A stretch of DNA of 64,000 bases, taken from contig CM030364.1 of assembly GCA_017893485.1 (NCBI GenBank), positions 203,356,827-203,420,826 on the forward strand, given 5' to 3'. Shown in pieces: positions 44,235 through 55,125 of the stretch. A program made the position numbers and the translations under genes. The notes beneath the pieces are model-generated. The model searched no databases and was not told where the DNA came from. It saw only the letters and a list, made by a program, of their open reading frames with translations. The stretch comes from Hemerocallis citrina. Lineage: Eukaryota; Streptophyta; Magnoliopsida; Asparagales; Asphodelaceae. Each line of letters begins with the position of its first letter. Position 1 is the stretch's first letter.

Positions 44235-45936
44235 CTAGATAAGGGCTTCTATCTCGTTCTTTAAGACGCGACAATCGTTGGTGTCATGCCCGTGGTCCCG
44301 GTGATAACGGCACCATTTTTCTTTATCTCTTTTCTTGGCGGGGGTGTTCATCCTCGGAGCAGGAGGTATGATCCCTTCCTTTTCAACTTCCATCAGAATA
44401 GTTGAGACGTTAGTGGTGAGGGGAGTGAACTTCTCGAATCTGGGGGGAGGTCGGCACTGGCCGGCATTATCCTTCTGGAGCTTCTTGGCTCCTTCCTCTT
44501 CTGTTCCCTTTCTCTTAAACCCGGAGGAAGACCCCTCCCAGTTGGGTCGATGCTCGGCCTCTTCAGCCCGGATGTACTTTTCACTGCGAAGGAGGAGGTC
44601 GAAAAAGTTCTGTGGAGGCTTCTTGGAGAGGGAAGGCGGAGGTTGGAATTGAGGACGTTAGATTGAAACGCTGCCGCAGCGACCGACTGGTCGAGGGATG
44701 CTATGGACCTGGCTTCAGCTGTGAACCTCTTCACATAGTCTCTCAATTTCTCTCCCTTCTTCTGGTGGAGGTGCAATAGTGAGATGCTGGTCTTCTCAGC
44801 TCTACGGCTGCTTACAAAATGGGTGACGAAAAGGGTCTCGAACTGCTCGAAGGAGAATATTGAGGAGGGGGCAAGGCGAGAGTACCATTCTCGAGCTGGG
44901 CCCTTGAGAGTTGCGGGGAAGGTTTTGCAGAGGAGGGCATCGAAAGCTTGATGGAGGAGCATCAAGGTCTTAAAGCTTTCGATGTGATCAACGGGGTCAG
45001 TCTCCCCGGTGTAAGTTTCAAATTGGGGAGGTTTGAAGCCAAACGGCACAGGTGCATCCACTATGGTTCGGGAGAAAGGGGGTCGGCAAGGACGTAGGGT
45101 CCTCCCCCTAAGCTCTTCTTCTCGGTCTATCTGGCCCAGGCACCTCTTTACCTCATGAAGATGGCGGTACATGGTGTCGTCCCTCTGACGGTAATCAGCT
45201 GAGCCTCTAGACTCGTCTTCGTACGAGGGAGAGCGAGGGCTACGGCGATGGTAACTTCGGGAGCGACGAGGACTTGGGGTACGCCGGGAGTTGCTAGGAG
45301 CGGGACGAAGAGATGGGGACCGTCGGCGAGGGCTTCGGACCGGGGAAGGAGATGGAATCTTGGGTGCATTGGTGTTGGGACGGAGATTGAGAGCTTGTAG
45401 GATGGTCGCTTGGAACTGCTGGAACTCGGCATGTGTGATGGGTGCCTCATTGTTCCTGGGCTGTTGCCGACCTGCAGGGGAGTGTGGCCTTCTTCGTAGT
45501 GCTCGGGGGACTCTTTCCGACCCCTTCGGTTAGGGGACCTTCTATATTCCCGGTGGCGAGGGGACCGCTCGTCCGGACGGTGTTGGCGGGAGGTTCCCTC
45601 TCGGGCCCGCTTCTCATCCAGATGGCGGCGAAGGTCATCATCTTTCTGGCGATTGAGGGCGGTATTGTGGCGACCAGAGGCTCGGGGATGATGGGAGGCC
45701 ATAGAGTCCGAAGAGGCGTTGTGGATGGAGACGTGGTCTTGGTGAAGAGGTTGTTTTTGAGGGTTAGGACCCTTTGGAGGTGGCTGATTAGGGGGAGGAA
45801 GGTCCTATTGGAGTGGGTCCTCCGCTTGAGGAGGAAGCTGTCCCTGCTGTTGGGTAGGCTGGATGGGAACTTCTTGCTGCTGATCGGGGTTGGGTCCTCT
45901 GTTGGACCCTCTTGATCTGACTTTCCTAGGAGGCAT
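44235..45936 (-). pseudogene. gag: E4 gag, disrupted
   Basis: Starts at ATG 45936 (MPPRKVRSRG), about 50 bp after the primer site. The N-terminal third is Gln/Pro-rich, then Arg/His-rich. A TAG near 45813 replaces a likely CAG, and a frameshift near 45155 separates the N-terminal part from the capsid core (KPPQFETYTGETDPVDHIE, LKGPAREWYSRLAP, LRDYVKRFTAEARS). The Tat-type zinc motif CRYHRDHGHDTNDC lies near 44290, followed by VLKNEIEALI and a TAG at 44235-44237, after which the same frame runs on into protease. A further frameshift lies near 44640. The ancestral product was a single gag-pol polyprotein. Confidence 0.88.
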
Positions 45937-45987
45937 GGCTGGAGAGGATCTGTTCACCGAGAAGAGGAGAGGTTTCTATTCGTTAGT

Positions 45988-46005
45988 TTCCCACAGACGG
46001 CGCCA
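45988..46005 (-). other. E4 primer-binding site
   Basis: The minus strand reads TGGCGCCGTCTGTGGGAA a few bases after the LTR end GCAACA at 46010. This is the Tat/Ogre-type leader. Confidence 0.85.
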
Positions 46006-46009
46006 ATCT

Positions 46010-46603
46010 GTTGCCGCTAAATTTGGTGTGGGGGCAAACAGATAGTATTTGTGGATTCTTAGGGAAACTGAATAGTAAACCTGCATACCTATTCCGTTGG
46101 GGTATGATCGTCGCTCCTGCCGTACACCTGCAAAAAGTGCGAGACACCGGGGTTGCTCCCGGTGACGCACCCTCCGACGCTCAAGTCAGTAATCTAGAAA
46201 GACTATGAAAGAGCGCAAAAACTGGAGAAAGATTGATTACCTCTTAATGGAGATGGATGGGGGGTATTTATAGGCGTCTTAGGGAACAGATTGGGTATGT
46301 AATTCCTGTGTATAGATAAGGAATGTAATCCCTAATCCCCAGTGAAAGGATAGATATGAATCAGGGCCGTTGATTAATGTTAATCAGAAACCCTAATTCT
46401 ACCCTGCTGGACCGGGTGTGTTGCGGGTTGAAGCCCCCACCCAGTTGAGGTAGATCCGTTCACGGGTTATTGGATCTGTGAGAAGGAGACCCAGTACCCG
46501 CTTTAGACCCGTTTGTAGGTGAAATTACTGTTTTACCCCTGGGCTTCAGGATTCGTGTCCAATTTGGATGGTCTCGATTGAACCCCTATTTTTAGCCACA
46601 TCA
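46010..46603 (-). mobile_element. E4 5' LTR (594 bp)
   Basis: On the minus strand from TGATGTGGC to GCGGCAACA. TATAAATA at 46272-46265 is followed by GAGGTAATCAATCTTT and CGTCGGAGGGT, as in element C. Confidence 0.92.
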
Positions 46604-46608
46604 GAGAG

Positions 46609-47170
46609 TAATACCCACAGAGGAAATTCAAGGATGAGTAAGGGCTCCAGAATGATCCAAAGAGTGAGATATTCCCCAGTATTCCAGACGAGAGATGAAA
46701 TATGCCCAGAATGATCTGTGGAGTGGAATTGATCTCCAGTATTCCGAGGACGAGAGTGATATGCACGGGGGAAATTAATGATAAGAGAGGCTCCAAAATA
46801 ATTCGTGGAGCGACATATTCCCCAGTATTTTCGGAACGTGGGACGCAGTAAATCCCAGAAGGTTTGATGAAGAGGGAATGATCTCCAGTAGTCCAGGATG
46901 AGAGTAGCATACACAAATAGGTTGGTGGGACATTGGCTCCATAATGATCCGCAGAGTGAAAAGTTCCTCAATATTCCAGACGAGGGATAAACTATGCCCC
47001 ATAATGATCTGTGGAGTAGGAATTAGTCTCCATTATTCTGAGGACGAGAGCAACACACCCCAAGGTGATTCGTCCCTAGCACAATGGATACATGATGTGG
47101 TATGCCCCAAAATGATCCACATGGTGAGATTGATCTCCCGGATGAAAGAGTGCGTTGAGCACTTAAGGCT
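46609..47170. repeat. 146-bp tandem array of E3, right part
   Basis: Continuation of 24890-25469, with CCAGAATGATC/CCAGTATTCC units that become more diverged to the right (GACGAGAGATGAAAT at 46687, GACGAGGGATAAACT at 46979). Confidence 0.85.
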
Positions 47171-47316
47171 TGGGAGCCGGTATTAAGCACTTTAAGAGTG
47201 AGTTTTGAGGATGTTGCTCGAGGAAATTAGTGATGATCCAGAAAAGTATCTTCTGATCATTAATGAGGGTCTGCTATTTGTGCCCCTAGCATCGTTCTGG
47301 GGACAGAACGATTCTA

Positions 47317-47328
47317 AGCAGGAAGTGA
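47317..47328 (+). other. E3 polypurine tract
   Basis: AAGCAGGAAGTGA-type purine run directly before the 3' LTR start TGTAACACC at 47329. Confidence 0.7.
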
Positions 47329-50300
47329 TGTAACACCCTGTATTATACGATACCTGAATATATATGTATGTATGTATATTGACCGTATGTGTAACGCCCC
47401 GCCCCAGTACTCAGACAATTTTAATATTTTTTTAGAAATACAAATTAGATACTATGTAGTACAACTGCCCACCACAGGCTGCCTCTCAAAAGGTGGTTAA
47501 CCGAATTGGTGACTCTTGATCATTGGCTAATTATATTTATACTCAAATTAGTTTTTGTATACTTCCCATGTGGGACTATATTTCTCAAATCCTTCTCAAT
47601 TTTCTCAAATACCGCGCAGACCAGTCGACTGCTAATACTACCAGTCGATTGTTCGTTGAAAACCTTGGGGTATTACATACACCCCACCTTTAGAAATCAG
47701 CGTCCTCGCTGAGTACGGGACACACATCTAGTGGAGGATCCGCCTTTCTAGCCATTGTAGAATAGTCCTTGATCCCACGAAATGTTGTGTAGAAACACTC
47801 GGTACATATAAATGTACCCTGCCTATCCGGAGAATCATCTCCCTGCCGTGAACTAGATCATAGGCCCTCTTCTACACTCGGTGTCGAAAGTCGGCTCTGA
47901 TACCATTTGTAATGCCCCGCCCCAGTACTCAGACAATTTTAATATTTTTTTAGAAATACAAATTAGATACTATGTAGTACAACTGCCCACCACAGGCTGC
48001 CTCTCAAAAGGTGGTTAACCGAATTGGTGACTCTTGATCATTGGCTAATTATATTTATACTCAAATTAGTTTTTGTATACTTCCCATGTGGGACTATATT
48101 TCTCAAATCCTTCTCAATTTTCTCAAATACCGCGCAGACCAGTCGACTGCTAATACTACCAGTCGACTGTTCGTTGAAAACCTTGGGGTATTACAGTATG
48201 CCTGCACACAATTACAGTGTTTTATTTGATTTTGATATCGTGGTATATGGTTAGGGTTACATGATGGTTCATGGGTGAATTGCATTCTAGAAGATACACA
48301 AGAACGAGGAGGACCGATACTAGTATAAACGCTAGTTTTCAGTACGACGTCCATGCAAATATAACACTGTATGATGCTACAGTAGATATGTATTGCACGC
48401 ACTCTTTAAAACCGCTTGTCTCGCACCCGTTGGAACTCATTAAGGCTTATTTGGGCAGCCAACAGAACTAACACCAAAACCATGGGCCATGAGCCATTGT
48501 TTTGGATCAAAACCACCCTACAATCCTATGCTACACCCCCATAGAATCCGGCCCATATACCCCCTCCCATCTCCTTCATTTTCCACTTCATTTCCTCCCT
48601 TTTTCTCTAGAAATTTCAGAAAGAAAACACCTTAAGAGAAGGAGGAGAGAAGGAAGAAGGAAGTGAAGAAGAAGGATCAAAAGGAGATTTCCAAGAGAAA
48701 AAGCTTGAAGAAGTTCCTTCCACTACTACAACCAAGGGTGGGAAGCTTCCCTAAACTTGAAATTCTTGTCTTTTAATTAGTTTAGATTGCATGCATGTGT
48801 GCTAGAATGCATAGGATTGATCTTCTAAAGGTTAGAAGTTGAAGTCAGAATTGAACTAGAAAAACTGATTCGGAGTACCATTTTGTGGATTTTCCCAAGA
48901 GAAAAATATGATGAATTGGACCATGAAATTAAAATAGTTTGTTCATATATGTGTTAGGATCATTCATGATTTATTTCAGATTTTTCTATGATCATTTGAT
49001 ATGTTAATAAAATTGTGAGATGGAGCTGTGTCGTAAGGCAGACTCAGGAAGAGATAAACAGGATGTCTGATATTGTAGAAATTTTCATGATTTATTGACG
49101 AATGATATTGACTTGAAATTGTTACCCAATGTTCCTGCATGCATTTTGATTATTTACAAAAATCAAGGTATTATTTGGATGAGTTTATGGATATGAGAAA
49201 AATCGATCTATAACCAGTAGCTGATGTTGAATTAGAAAACTTGATGGTTTCTGTGCTAACTTGCAATAGATAGTACTCACTGTATAATTGGAATTTTGAC
49301 ATGAGGTCTTTTGCATGATGTTGGGTATGATGTCTAGTTTTACTACCACAAATTTTATGTCATTTGGACAAGTTTACAATTTACTGTGATTTTGTGATTG
49401 AGCACTGTGCTGTTTTCAGCCAGTTTTGATACTCTGTAAAGATTGAGAATTTGAGACCTGTTAGAGGCACATTTTGAGAGTTGTAGTGGACACCTCGACC
49501 TTTCCAACAAAACTAATTTGAGGCAATTCCAGTAAACGGTTGAATTATTGTGATTTTTGTAAGTCTGGACAGAGAACTAGAGTAGAGCTGAGTGCTCTGA
49601 ATTGGAGAGACCAATTGTGTGAATTGGTGTATCGATGATAGATGAATGTGTTAGGGTGACTTAATGGTATAATTTGGACTCATGACCAACTAGAGAGTTG
49701 TTGAGGATACCCACACCCTTCTACAGAATTTGAGTTTGTGTCGTTCTGATGTACGAGTAGGATTTTGTGTTACTGGTAAGGTGCAGCCCGTGCAGAGGAA
49801 GCACGCAGGCTGGAGCTTGAGAAGCTATTTCGAGGACTTAGATGGTTGAATCTAAGCTCGTGATTAACTAGGAAGTCGTAGCCTAGGATCGTACCTTTCC
49901 AGGTTGGGCTCGTACACTCCAATCGGAGTTGTATCGATAGAGGGATGACCAATTTGAGGTTCGGACAGAAACCTGTAGGTCGCTTAGTCTGGGTTTGGAC
50001 TAAGGGTTGTGAAAGCATTTTTTCCTTGTGTGTGAGCCGAGTCGGTGACTCGTGTCTAGGGATGGTTGATCTCTGTTATTGAGGTTGTTGACTCCCCGAG
50101 TGGGATGTGTGACTCGAGTTAGTCACTAGGGTAAAGGATACCCTGCACCTATCAAGCCTATATTATTAGACTTCTGCCGAGCGTAGGACGTCCGAGCATG
50201 CCAGTGAGTGGGGCTTACGGGACAATTTTATATTTTCAGCCCGGGTAGCGGCAGGCGTAGGCCATTATGCTGGACGAGTCCAAATCGGGGAAGTGGTGAA

Positions 50301-51622
50301 CCGGACCGGTGTTGCCAGGGGCTAAAGGTTGATAGGCAAGTGTGGAAGCAGTTAATTCTTACCCAAATAATTAGAGTAAGGTAGGGGTTAGAATGGTTTA
50401 TTAAAGGGTTGAAAAATTGCATTAGTCCTAGTAAACCATGGTCGGTGTTGTATCTTCCAGTCGTAGGGATACGTTCTCGGCCGCTAATGGATTGCGTCCC
50501 CGGCTCGTATCTCGATCTGTTGATTCCCGAAGCTTTGCCGAAGTAAGGTATAGGAGGCCCGGAGGATTTGACCTCCCGAGGTGCTCACGTCCCTAAAGCG
50601 CGGGTTTTTTGTGGTTTGGTATATATATATGTTCATAACCCGGGCCAGGGGTGAACACGCATGCGAGAGTCCATGAGTGGACATGTGGAACCAAGGGTCG
50701 TAAGGACCAGGTTCAACGCAGTTTCTAAGGAGGTTCGTGCACGGGCACCAACTTGCGGTGACCACTTGGGCACTACAGGGCAGAATTAGACTGACCGCTG
50801 CAATCTCCTTGGGCGACGGACAGTCTATTGGGAACTGGATGGGTACAAGGGTAGGGTGCATGGCGAGGGATTGAACCCTACAAACAGGAGAGGCGAACTC
50901 CTTGGAAAGTATGTAGTATGGGATGCATACGTTCCCAACTGAATTGCATTAGATTAGGTGCATCGTGTGCATTCTTGTTTGTGCAGTAGAATAGGCTATG
51001 CTTGGGTCTTGGACGCATGTAGTATGGGATGCATGCAGATCTAGATTCCCAAGTCTTGCTTGCTTTAGAATAGGTTTGTGATTGGTACATTTAGTGGTTA
51101 GATCATGGCATACACGAGCACCACATAATTTAGGATGCACGTTTCCCTTTTCCATTCAAGATGGTTTGTGATTGCCAGTTTGGAGGATCGCTGTTATCAC
51201 CAGCTTTGCATCAGTCGAAGTACTAACGTTCCCCACCTTTTAGGTATCGACTTCTACCTTTCGAGCAGGTGCAGAGATATCAGAGTCGCGCAGCAGAAAA
51301 CTCAAGCCGAGGAGCAAGCCCCAGGGAAGCAGATTGACTGTTCAGCGGAGCTTCAGCAGTGAGCCGTCGACTGCCATTCAGAGAGAGAGAAGTTGTTAAC
51401 TTTACAGAAAGGAGTGATGTATGTTGTAATAAGATGTACTGAGTTTATGTAATTTATATTCCTGTCGAGAACAAGATATTGGTTGTAATCAATGATGTAA
51501 TGACTCATTTGGCAATAAAAAGTTTTTAAATTTCCATGTTGTTACTGTGTTGAGATGCATTTGAAGGCAAAGATTCTAGGGAGTGTCACGGATATCCGGT
51601 AATGGGGATCCGGGGTGCTACA
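47329..51622 (+). mobile_element. E3 3' LTR, interrupted by a TRIM
   Basis: Partner of 19790-23338, ending GGGGTGCTACA. About 3.48 kb after removal of the TRIM and one target copy. It differs from the 5' LTR by scattered substitutions and small deletions, including loss of one GTAGTATGGGAT copy near 50905. Confidence 0.9.
47390..48195 (-). mobile_element. TRIM element, complete, 806 bp
   Basis: Two 288-bp LTRs (47390-47677 and 47908-48195; two differences noticed by eye) flank a 230-bp internal region. On the minus strand the 5' LTR (TGTAATACCCC…GGGGCATTACA) is followed by the iMet primer site TGGTATCAGAGCC (47905-47893) and a CTAAAGGTGGGG purine tract before the 3' LTR. Target duplication GTATG at 47385-47389 and 48196-48200. 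It encodes nothing. I see no 5S rRNA-like segment, so it is not evidently Cassandra. Confidence 0.92.
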
Positions 51623-51627
51623 AGGTA
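51623..51627 (+). repeat. E3 target site duplication, right copy (AGGTA)
   Basis: Matches 19785-19789. Confidence 0.9.
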
Positions 51628-51717
51628 CTTAAATGTAGTTTTGGTTTGCTTGACTCAATGGATTTTTTGTAATGAGGAAATTGGATTTATGAAATATCAT
51701 CCTGTACTTTGATAGAG

Positions 51718-52469
51718 ATTCATCCAGCATTTTGATCTTCTCCAGAAGGCTCAAATTCCGAAGCATATAACATACCACTTGTTTAAGGAATCCATAGCTG
51801 GTGCTAATGTATCAGTAAGTATTCAACCATCTTAAGTTTTTATTATGCAAGTCTTTTTTGTATGCTCCATTCCCATGTGGTTGATTTTCTGAATTTGCTT
51901 TACAATACAGCCAACTGGATCTAAAGTAGTTATTCTTTCTAGTGCAACAAAAGCATTCCCTTCTAGGTAAGGGATAAATATAATTGCTCTACATAAGGCA
52001 TTCCCATCTAGTGCAACAAAGGCATTACCAAATACTATGCTGAAATATTATAACATTACCAAATACTATGATACAAAATGAAACATTATAACATTATATT
52101 CTTGATTATCTGAAATATGAATGTAATTTTAGTTGTCTTTAAAATCCAATAGTTCAGTGACTAATGGATATGGCCGGTGGTAACTGGGACAAGGATACAG
52201 TTCAACGGGCACTTTGTGCAGCTTACAATAATCCAGATCGTGATTTGGAGTACTCATACTCTGTATGCAGTAACTGTTTCTGCTTAGATGTAATTTACAA
52301 TATATGTTTTGCTACGTTACCCATTATTTTCATCTTGGTGTATCAGGGTATTCCAGAAATAGCAGCAAGAACTACTCAGATGCAAGGGGTAAACATGGAT
52401 GAAGCAGCTCTGGCTGGGACTACTTTCTCTGTCATAACAAATTCTGCACCTTTAAATATGTTCCCAAAG
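51718..52469 (+). pseudogene. Gene fragment with exon-like pieces, including a RAD23-type UBA1 segment
   Basis: Four open pieces with splice-like borders. (a) 51718-51814, ending at GTAAGT, reads HFDLLQKAQIPKHITYHL and is unrecognised. (b) 51911-51966 between CAG and GTAAGG reads PTGSKVVILSSATKAF, also unrecognised. (c) 52157-52262 reads [20 protein letters not shown]. (d) 52347-52469 starts GIPEIA and ends NSAPLNMFP. Pieces c and d join in phase as EYSYS-GIPE and match the first ubiquitin-associated domain of plant RAD23 (family form: [29 protein letters not shown]) and the following N-PLDLFP block. RAD23 shuttles ubiquitylated proteins to the proteasome and acts in nucleotide excision repair. 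The ubiquitin-like, XPC-binding and second UBA domains are absent, and conserved residues have drifted. E3 sits just upstream. It is a fragment, perhaps captured by the CACTA element ending at 53509. Confidence 0.6.
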
Positions 52470-53150
52470 GTCAGATGCCTGATTGAGCTTGCAATTGAAA
52501 ATATTATGAAATATGGTATTATCTCTACTAAACTGGATAATTTGAGCAGGGAATCCCCAGTCTTGGTGCACGAGTTGGAAGTTGATCTCTTGATTTCCTT
52601 AGAAATAATCCACATGTATTCTTTTTTTTATCCATACATACTCATCTTGTAATCTTGATAACCAATAAGAGCATACCACTTTTGGCTTGCAATTTATATG
52701 TAGAACTTATTAATTCTGCTTGAATTGGATTAAGAAGTGATAAGCCCCCATATCCCTTTATTGTTAGAGTATCTAGGGCTTAAAGATCTTTTATTTCATC
52801 AAGTCGGAACATCTTCTGATTATATGAGTCCAATTTGAAAAATAACTTTTGAATTTCTTGTATCAGTTCTGTCACTTATAGTGTCTTTACGATCACTATT
52901 TTAATTTCATATGTTCAAAATTTTGGACTTATATGATATTAATTTTCAATCAAATAATGATATTGACTTGTTGCAATCACGAAGAAACTATCTAAATTAT
53001 TATAGTTTATTCTACTCTTGATTTCCTTACAAATAATGATATTGATATTGACTTTTATATTTGCTCATTAGAGGCGATATTCATAATGTTTTTTGAGATA
53101 TGTTTAGTGGACAAATTTCCTATGATTTAAAAATGTTTAAAATTCAAAAA
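52470..53150. other. AT-rich stretch without recognisable content
   Basis: A continuing open frame to 52652 shows no further RAD23 similarity. The remainder holds no gene or repeat that I can name. Confidence 0.5.
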
Positions 53151-53159
53151 AAAAATTAA

Positions 53160-53509
53160 AAAATACCTATCTATCCCGGAGTTTTTAGACAAAAACGTCG
53201 GGATAGAGTGTTTTTTAAAAAAAATTAATATCTTATCCCGGCGTTTTGGTCAATAAATGCCGGGATAGATTACCTTTTCCTTTTCCCTTACAAAGTCTAT
53301 CACGGCGTTCAAGACACGCCGTTATAGCTCTACGACTTATAACGGCGGTCTGTAAAAATGCCGTTATAGGCCCTTGGTTTGTCCCGAGGCTCAATACAAC
53401 GACGTTACGTGTGGCATTGTTAGAATTGCCGCTATTATCTATAGCGGCGTTTATAAATGCCTCTATAGAGCAAAAAAAATGCCATTAAAGACCTTGCCGT
53501 TTGTAGTGT
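53160..53509 (+). mobile_element. Terminal part of a CACTA (En/Spm-type) transposon
   Basis: It ends TTTGTAGTG, the inverse of CACTACAAA, the canonical CACTA terminus. Inside are subterminal inverted pairs: ATCCCGG…CGGGATAG twice (53170-53270), ATAACGGC…GCCGTTATAG (53337-53370) and TATAGCGGC…CTATAG (53438-53470). Such GC-cored TATA motifs bind transposase in this superfamily. The opposite CACTA end is not in the window in recognisable form. TGT after 53509 would be one 3-bp target copy. Confidence 0.65.
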
Positions 53510-53694
53510 GTGTGTGTATATATATATAGTCCCCTTCCGTTGTGCACTAGGCCACCGTGTGCACTCATGTGCACTCGGCCTTCCCAACATCAAATTGAAG
53601 ATCTGAACCGTTCACATTGATCTACCCATCTATATTAGTCTAAATATGTAAAATCAAATCATTTGAAATTCATTTGCCCATCCATTGAAGTGTT

Positions 53695-53697
<3 letters not shown>

Positions 53698-53758
<61 letters not shown>

Positions 53759-53760
53759 AA
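53698..53760. repeat. (TA)n and (ATA)n microsatellite
   Basis: About 45 bp of TA followed by six ATA units. Confidence 0.9.
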
Positions 53761-53778
53761 ATTACAAAGAAAAATAAA

Positions 53779-54280
53779 TTACAAAGAAAGCTATCATGTG
53801 GCTCTCATTCAATCTTCCCTAAAACCAATGGCCTAGATTGATTCTCACAAAACATATTTTTCCGCCCAAAATTTCAAACCCCAAAATTAAATTTTTCCTT
53901 CCAAAACAAAAAAACTCATTACTTTATTACTATCTCTCTCTTCTCTCTTCACTTTTTCATATTTTTCTCTATCTCTCTCTCCCTCCCATTCTTTCTTTAT
54001 TTACTTAGAAATTTAGATTTTAATAAATTACAAAGAAAGCTATCAAGTGGCTCTCATTCAATCTTTCCTAAAACCAATGGCCTAGATTGATTCTCAAAAA
54101 ACATATTTTCCCACCCAAAATTTCAAACCCCGAAATTAAATTCCCCCCCCCCCCCCAACCAAAAAAACTCATTACTTTATTACTATCTCTCTCTTCTCTC
54201 TTCACCTTTTCATATTTCTCTCTTTCTCTCTCTCCTTCCCATTCTTTCTTTATTTACTTAGAAATTTAGATTTTAAGATT
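53779..54280. repeat. 249-bp tandem duplication
   Basis: CTATCATGTGGCTCTCATTC at 53791 repeats at 54040, with parallel sequence through CTTTATTTACTTAGAAATTT. Copies differ by a poly(C) run (54143-54157) and single bases. Confidence 0.85.
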
Positions 54281-54560
54281 TCAGGTTTGTAAAATTTTTA
54301 GAATTTTTATACTTTTTTTATTGCACATGTTATATTGAAAATAGCAAATATCTCTTCAACAGCTAAATTTCATCATTTTCCACACTTAAAGTTCTAAAAA
54401 GTTGGATTTTACACCCTCATTAATAATTATTTTTCAACATATACTAATAGAAACATGGACTTTTATTTACAACTAATTATTATCATACTATTCAAACTTG
54501 AACTACATAATTGTTGTTTTACTGTTTACAGTGCTTTTCGTGTGTTGTATCGTTCCGAAG

Positions 54561-54594
54561 ACGTGCCGTAGGCACGTGACCACGGGCAAATCTA

Positions 54595-54595
<1 letters not shown>
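54561..54595 (+). mobile_element. Candidate Helitron 3' end
   Basis: A perfect hairpin ACGTGCC-GTA-GGCACGT (54561-54577) is followed 14 bases later by CTAG with host T at 54596, the Helitron 3' layout. CACGGGCAAATCTAGT resembles plant Helitron ends. The 5' end (TC after A) could not be located; the 249-bp duplication may be part of it. Confidence 0.5.

Positions 54596-54603
<8 letters not shown>

Positions 54604-54631
<28 letters not shown>
54604..54631. repeat. (TA)n microsatellite left of the foldback element
   Basis: A TA run of about 28 bp abutting the foldback element at 54635. Confidence 0.9.
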
Positions 54632-54634
<3 letters not shown>

Positions 54635-55057
54635 GAGAAATGCTCCATTGAAAACGAGTTTGTTTTCACCGGGTTGGAAAACAACGATCGCAGCCGTTGG
54701 ATCGCTCCTGATCGTGATCAGCAGCTCAGATCGCCTCCGTCCATCACCCGTTCTTACTTAAGTGGCGGAGGGTTATTTTTGGAATTTTGTCCCAAATAAC
54801 TCTTCGCCTGATTCGCTCTGAGGTTATGAAAACACCTAGGCCATTGTTGGGAACAACGGCCTAGGTTATATCAATTTTTCAGAGCAAATCAGGCGAAGAG
54901 TTATTTGGGACGAAATTTCCAAAATAACCCTCTGCCACTTAAGTGAAAACGGGTGATGGGCGGAGGTGATCTGAGCCATTGATCTTGATCAAGATCGATC
55001 CAACGGCTGAGATCGCTATTTTCCAACCCGTTAAAACAAACCCATTTTCAATGGAGC

Positions 55058-55065
<8 letters not shown>
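54635..55065. mobile_element. 431-bp foldback (MITE-like) element
   Basis: GAGAAATGCTCCATTGAAAA at the left end is the inverse of the right end (TTTTCAATGGAGCATTTCTC). The arms pair over about 200 bp each, through AATAACTCTTCGCCTGATT, to a centre at 54836-54870 (CCTAGGCC…GGCCTAGG). It lies between TA/CT microsatellites, so a TA-type target is likely but cannot be read. No coding capacity. The transcript would form a long hairpin. Confidence 0.8.

Positions 55066-55122
<57 letters not shown>
55062..55122. repeat. (CT)n followed by (TA)n
   Basis: About 32 bp of CT, then about 30 bp of TA, on the right of the foldback element. Confidence 0.9.

Positions 55123-55125
<3 letters not shown>

Larger units (their letters stand above)
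25475..46603 (-). mobile_element. E4: Tat-lineage Ty3/gypsy element with an antisense gene; host of E5
   Basis: Order on the minus strand: 5' LTR 46603-46010, primer site 46005, gag, protease, RT, [E5 insertion], RNase H, second RNase H, integrase, 113-bp repeats, antisense gene, further tandem repeats, polypurine tract, 3' LTR 26069-25475. Length is 21.1 kb, or 14.8 kb without E5. Tat assignment rests on the GGCGCCGTCTGTGGG primer region, the extra archaeal-type RNase H, and the antisense gene downstream of pol. The LTRs differ at about a dozen positions by eye. Confidence 0.93.
19790..51622 (+). mobile_element. E3: plus-strand gag-only iMet-primed Ty3/gypsy element, host of E4, E5 and a TRIM
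   Basis: The LTRs share the ends TGTAACACCC and GGGGTGCTACA. A tRNA-iMet primer site follows the first, a GGAAG-type purine tract precedes the second, and AGGTA flanks both sides. Removing nested insertions leaves LTRs of 3.55 and 3.48 kb and an internal region of about 2.9 kb with a gag and a tandem array but no pol. Gag and long LTRs point to the Del/Tekay group; this is inferred, because no RT or chromodomain is present to confirm it. Confidence 0.9.
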
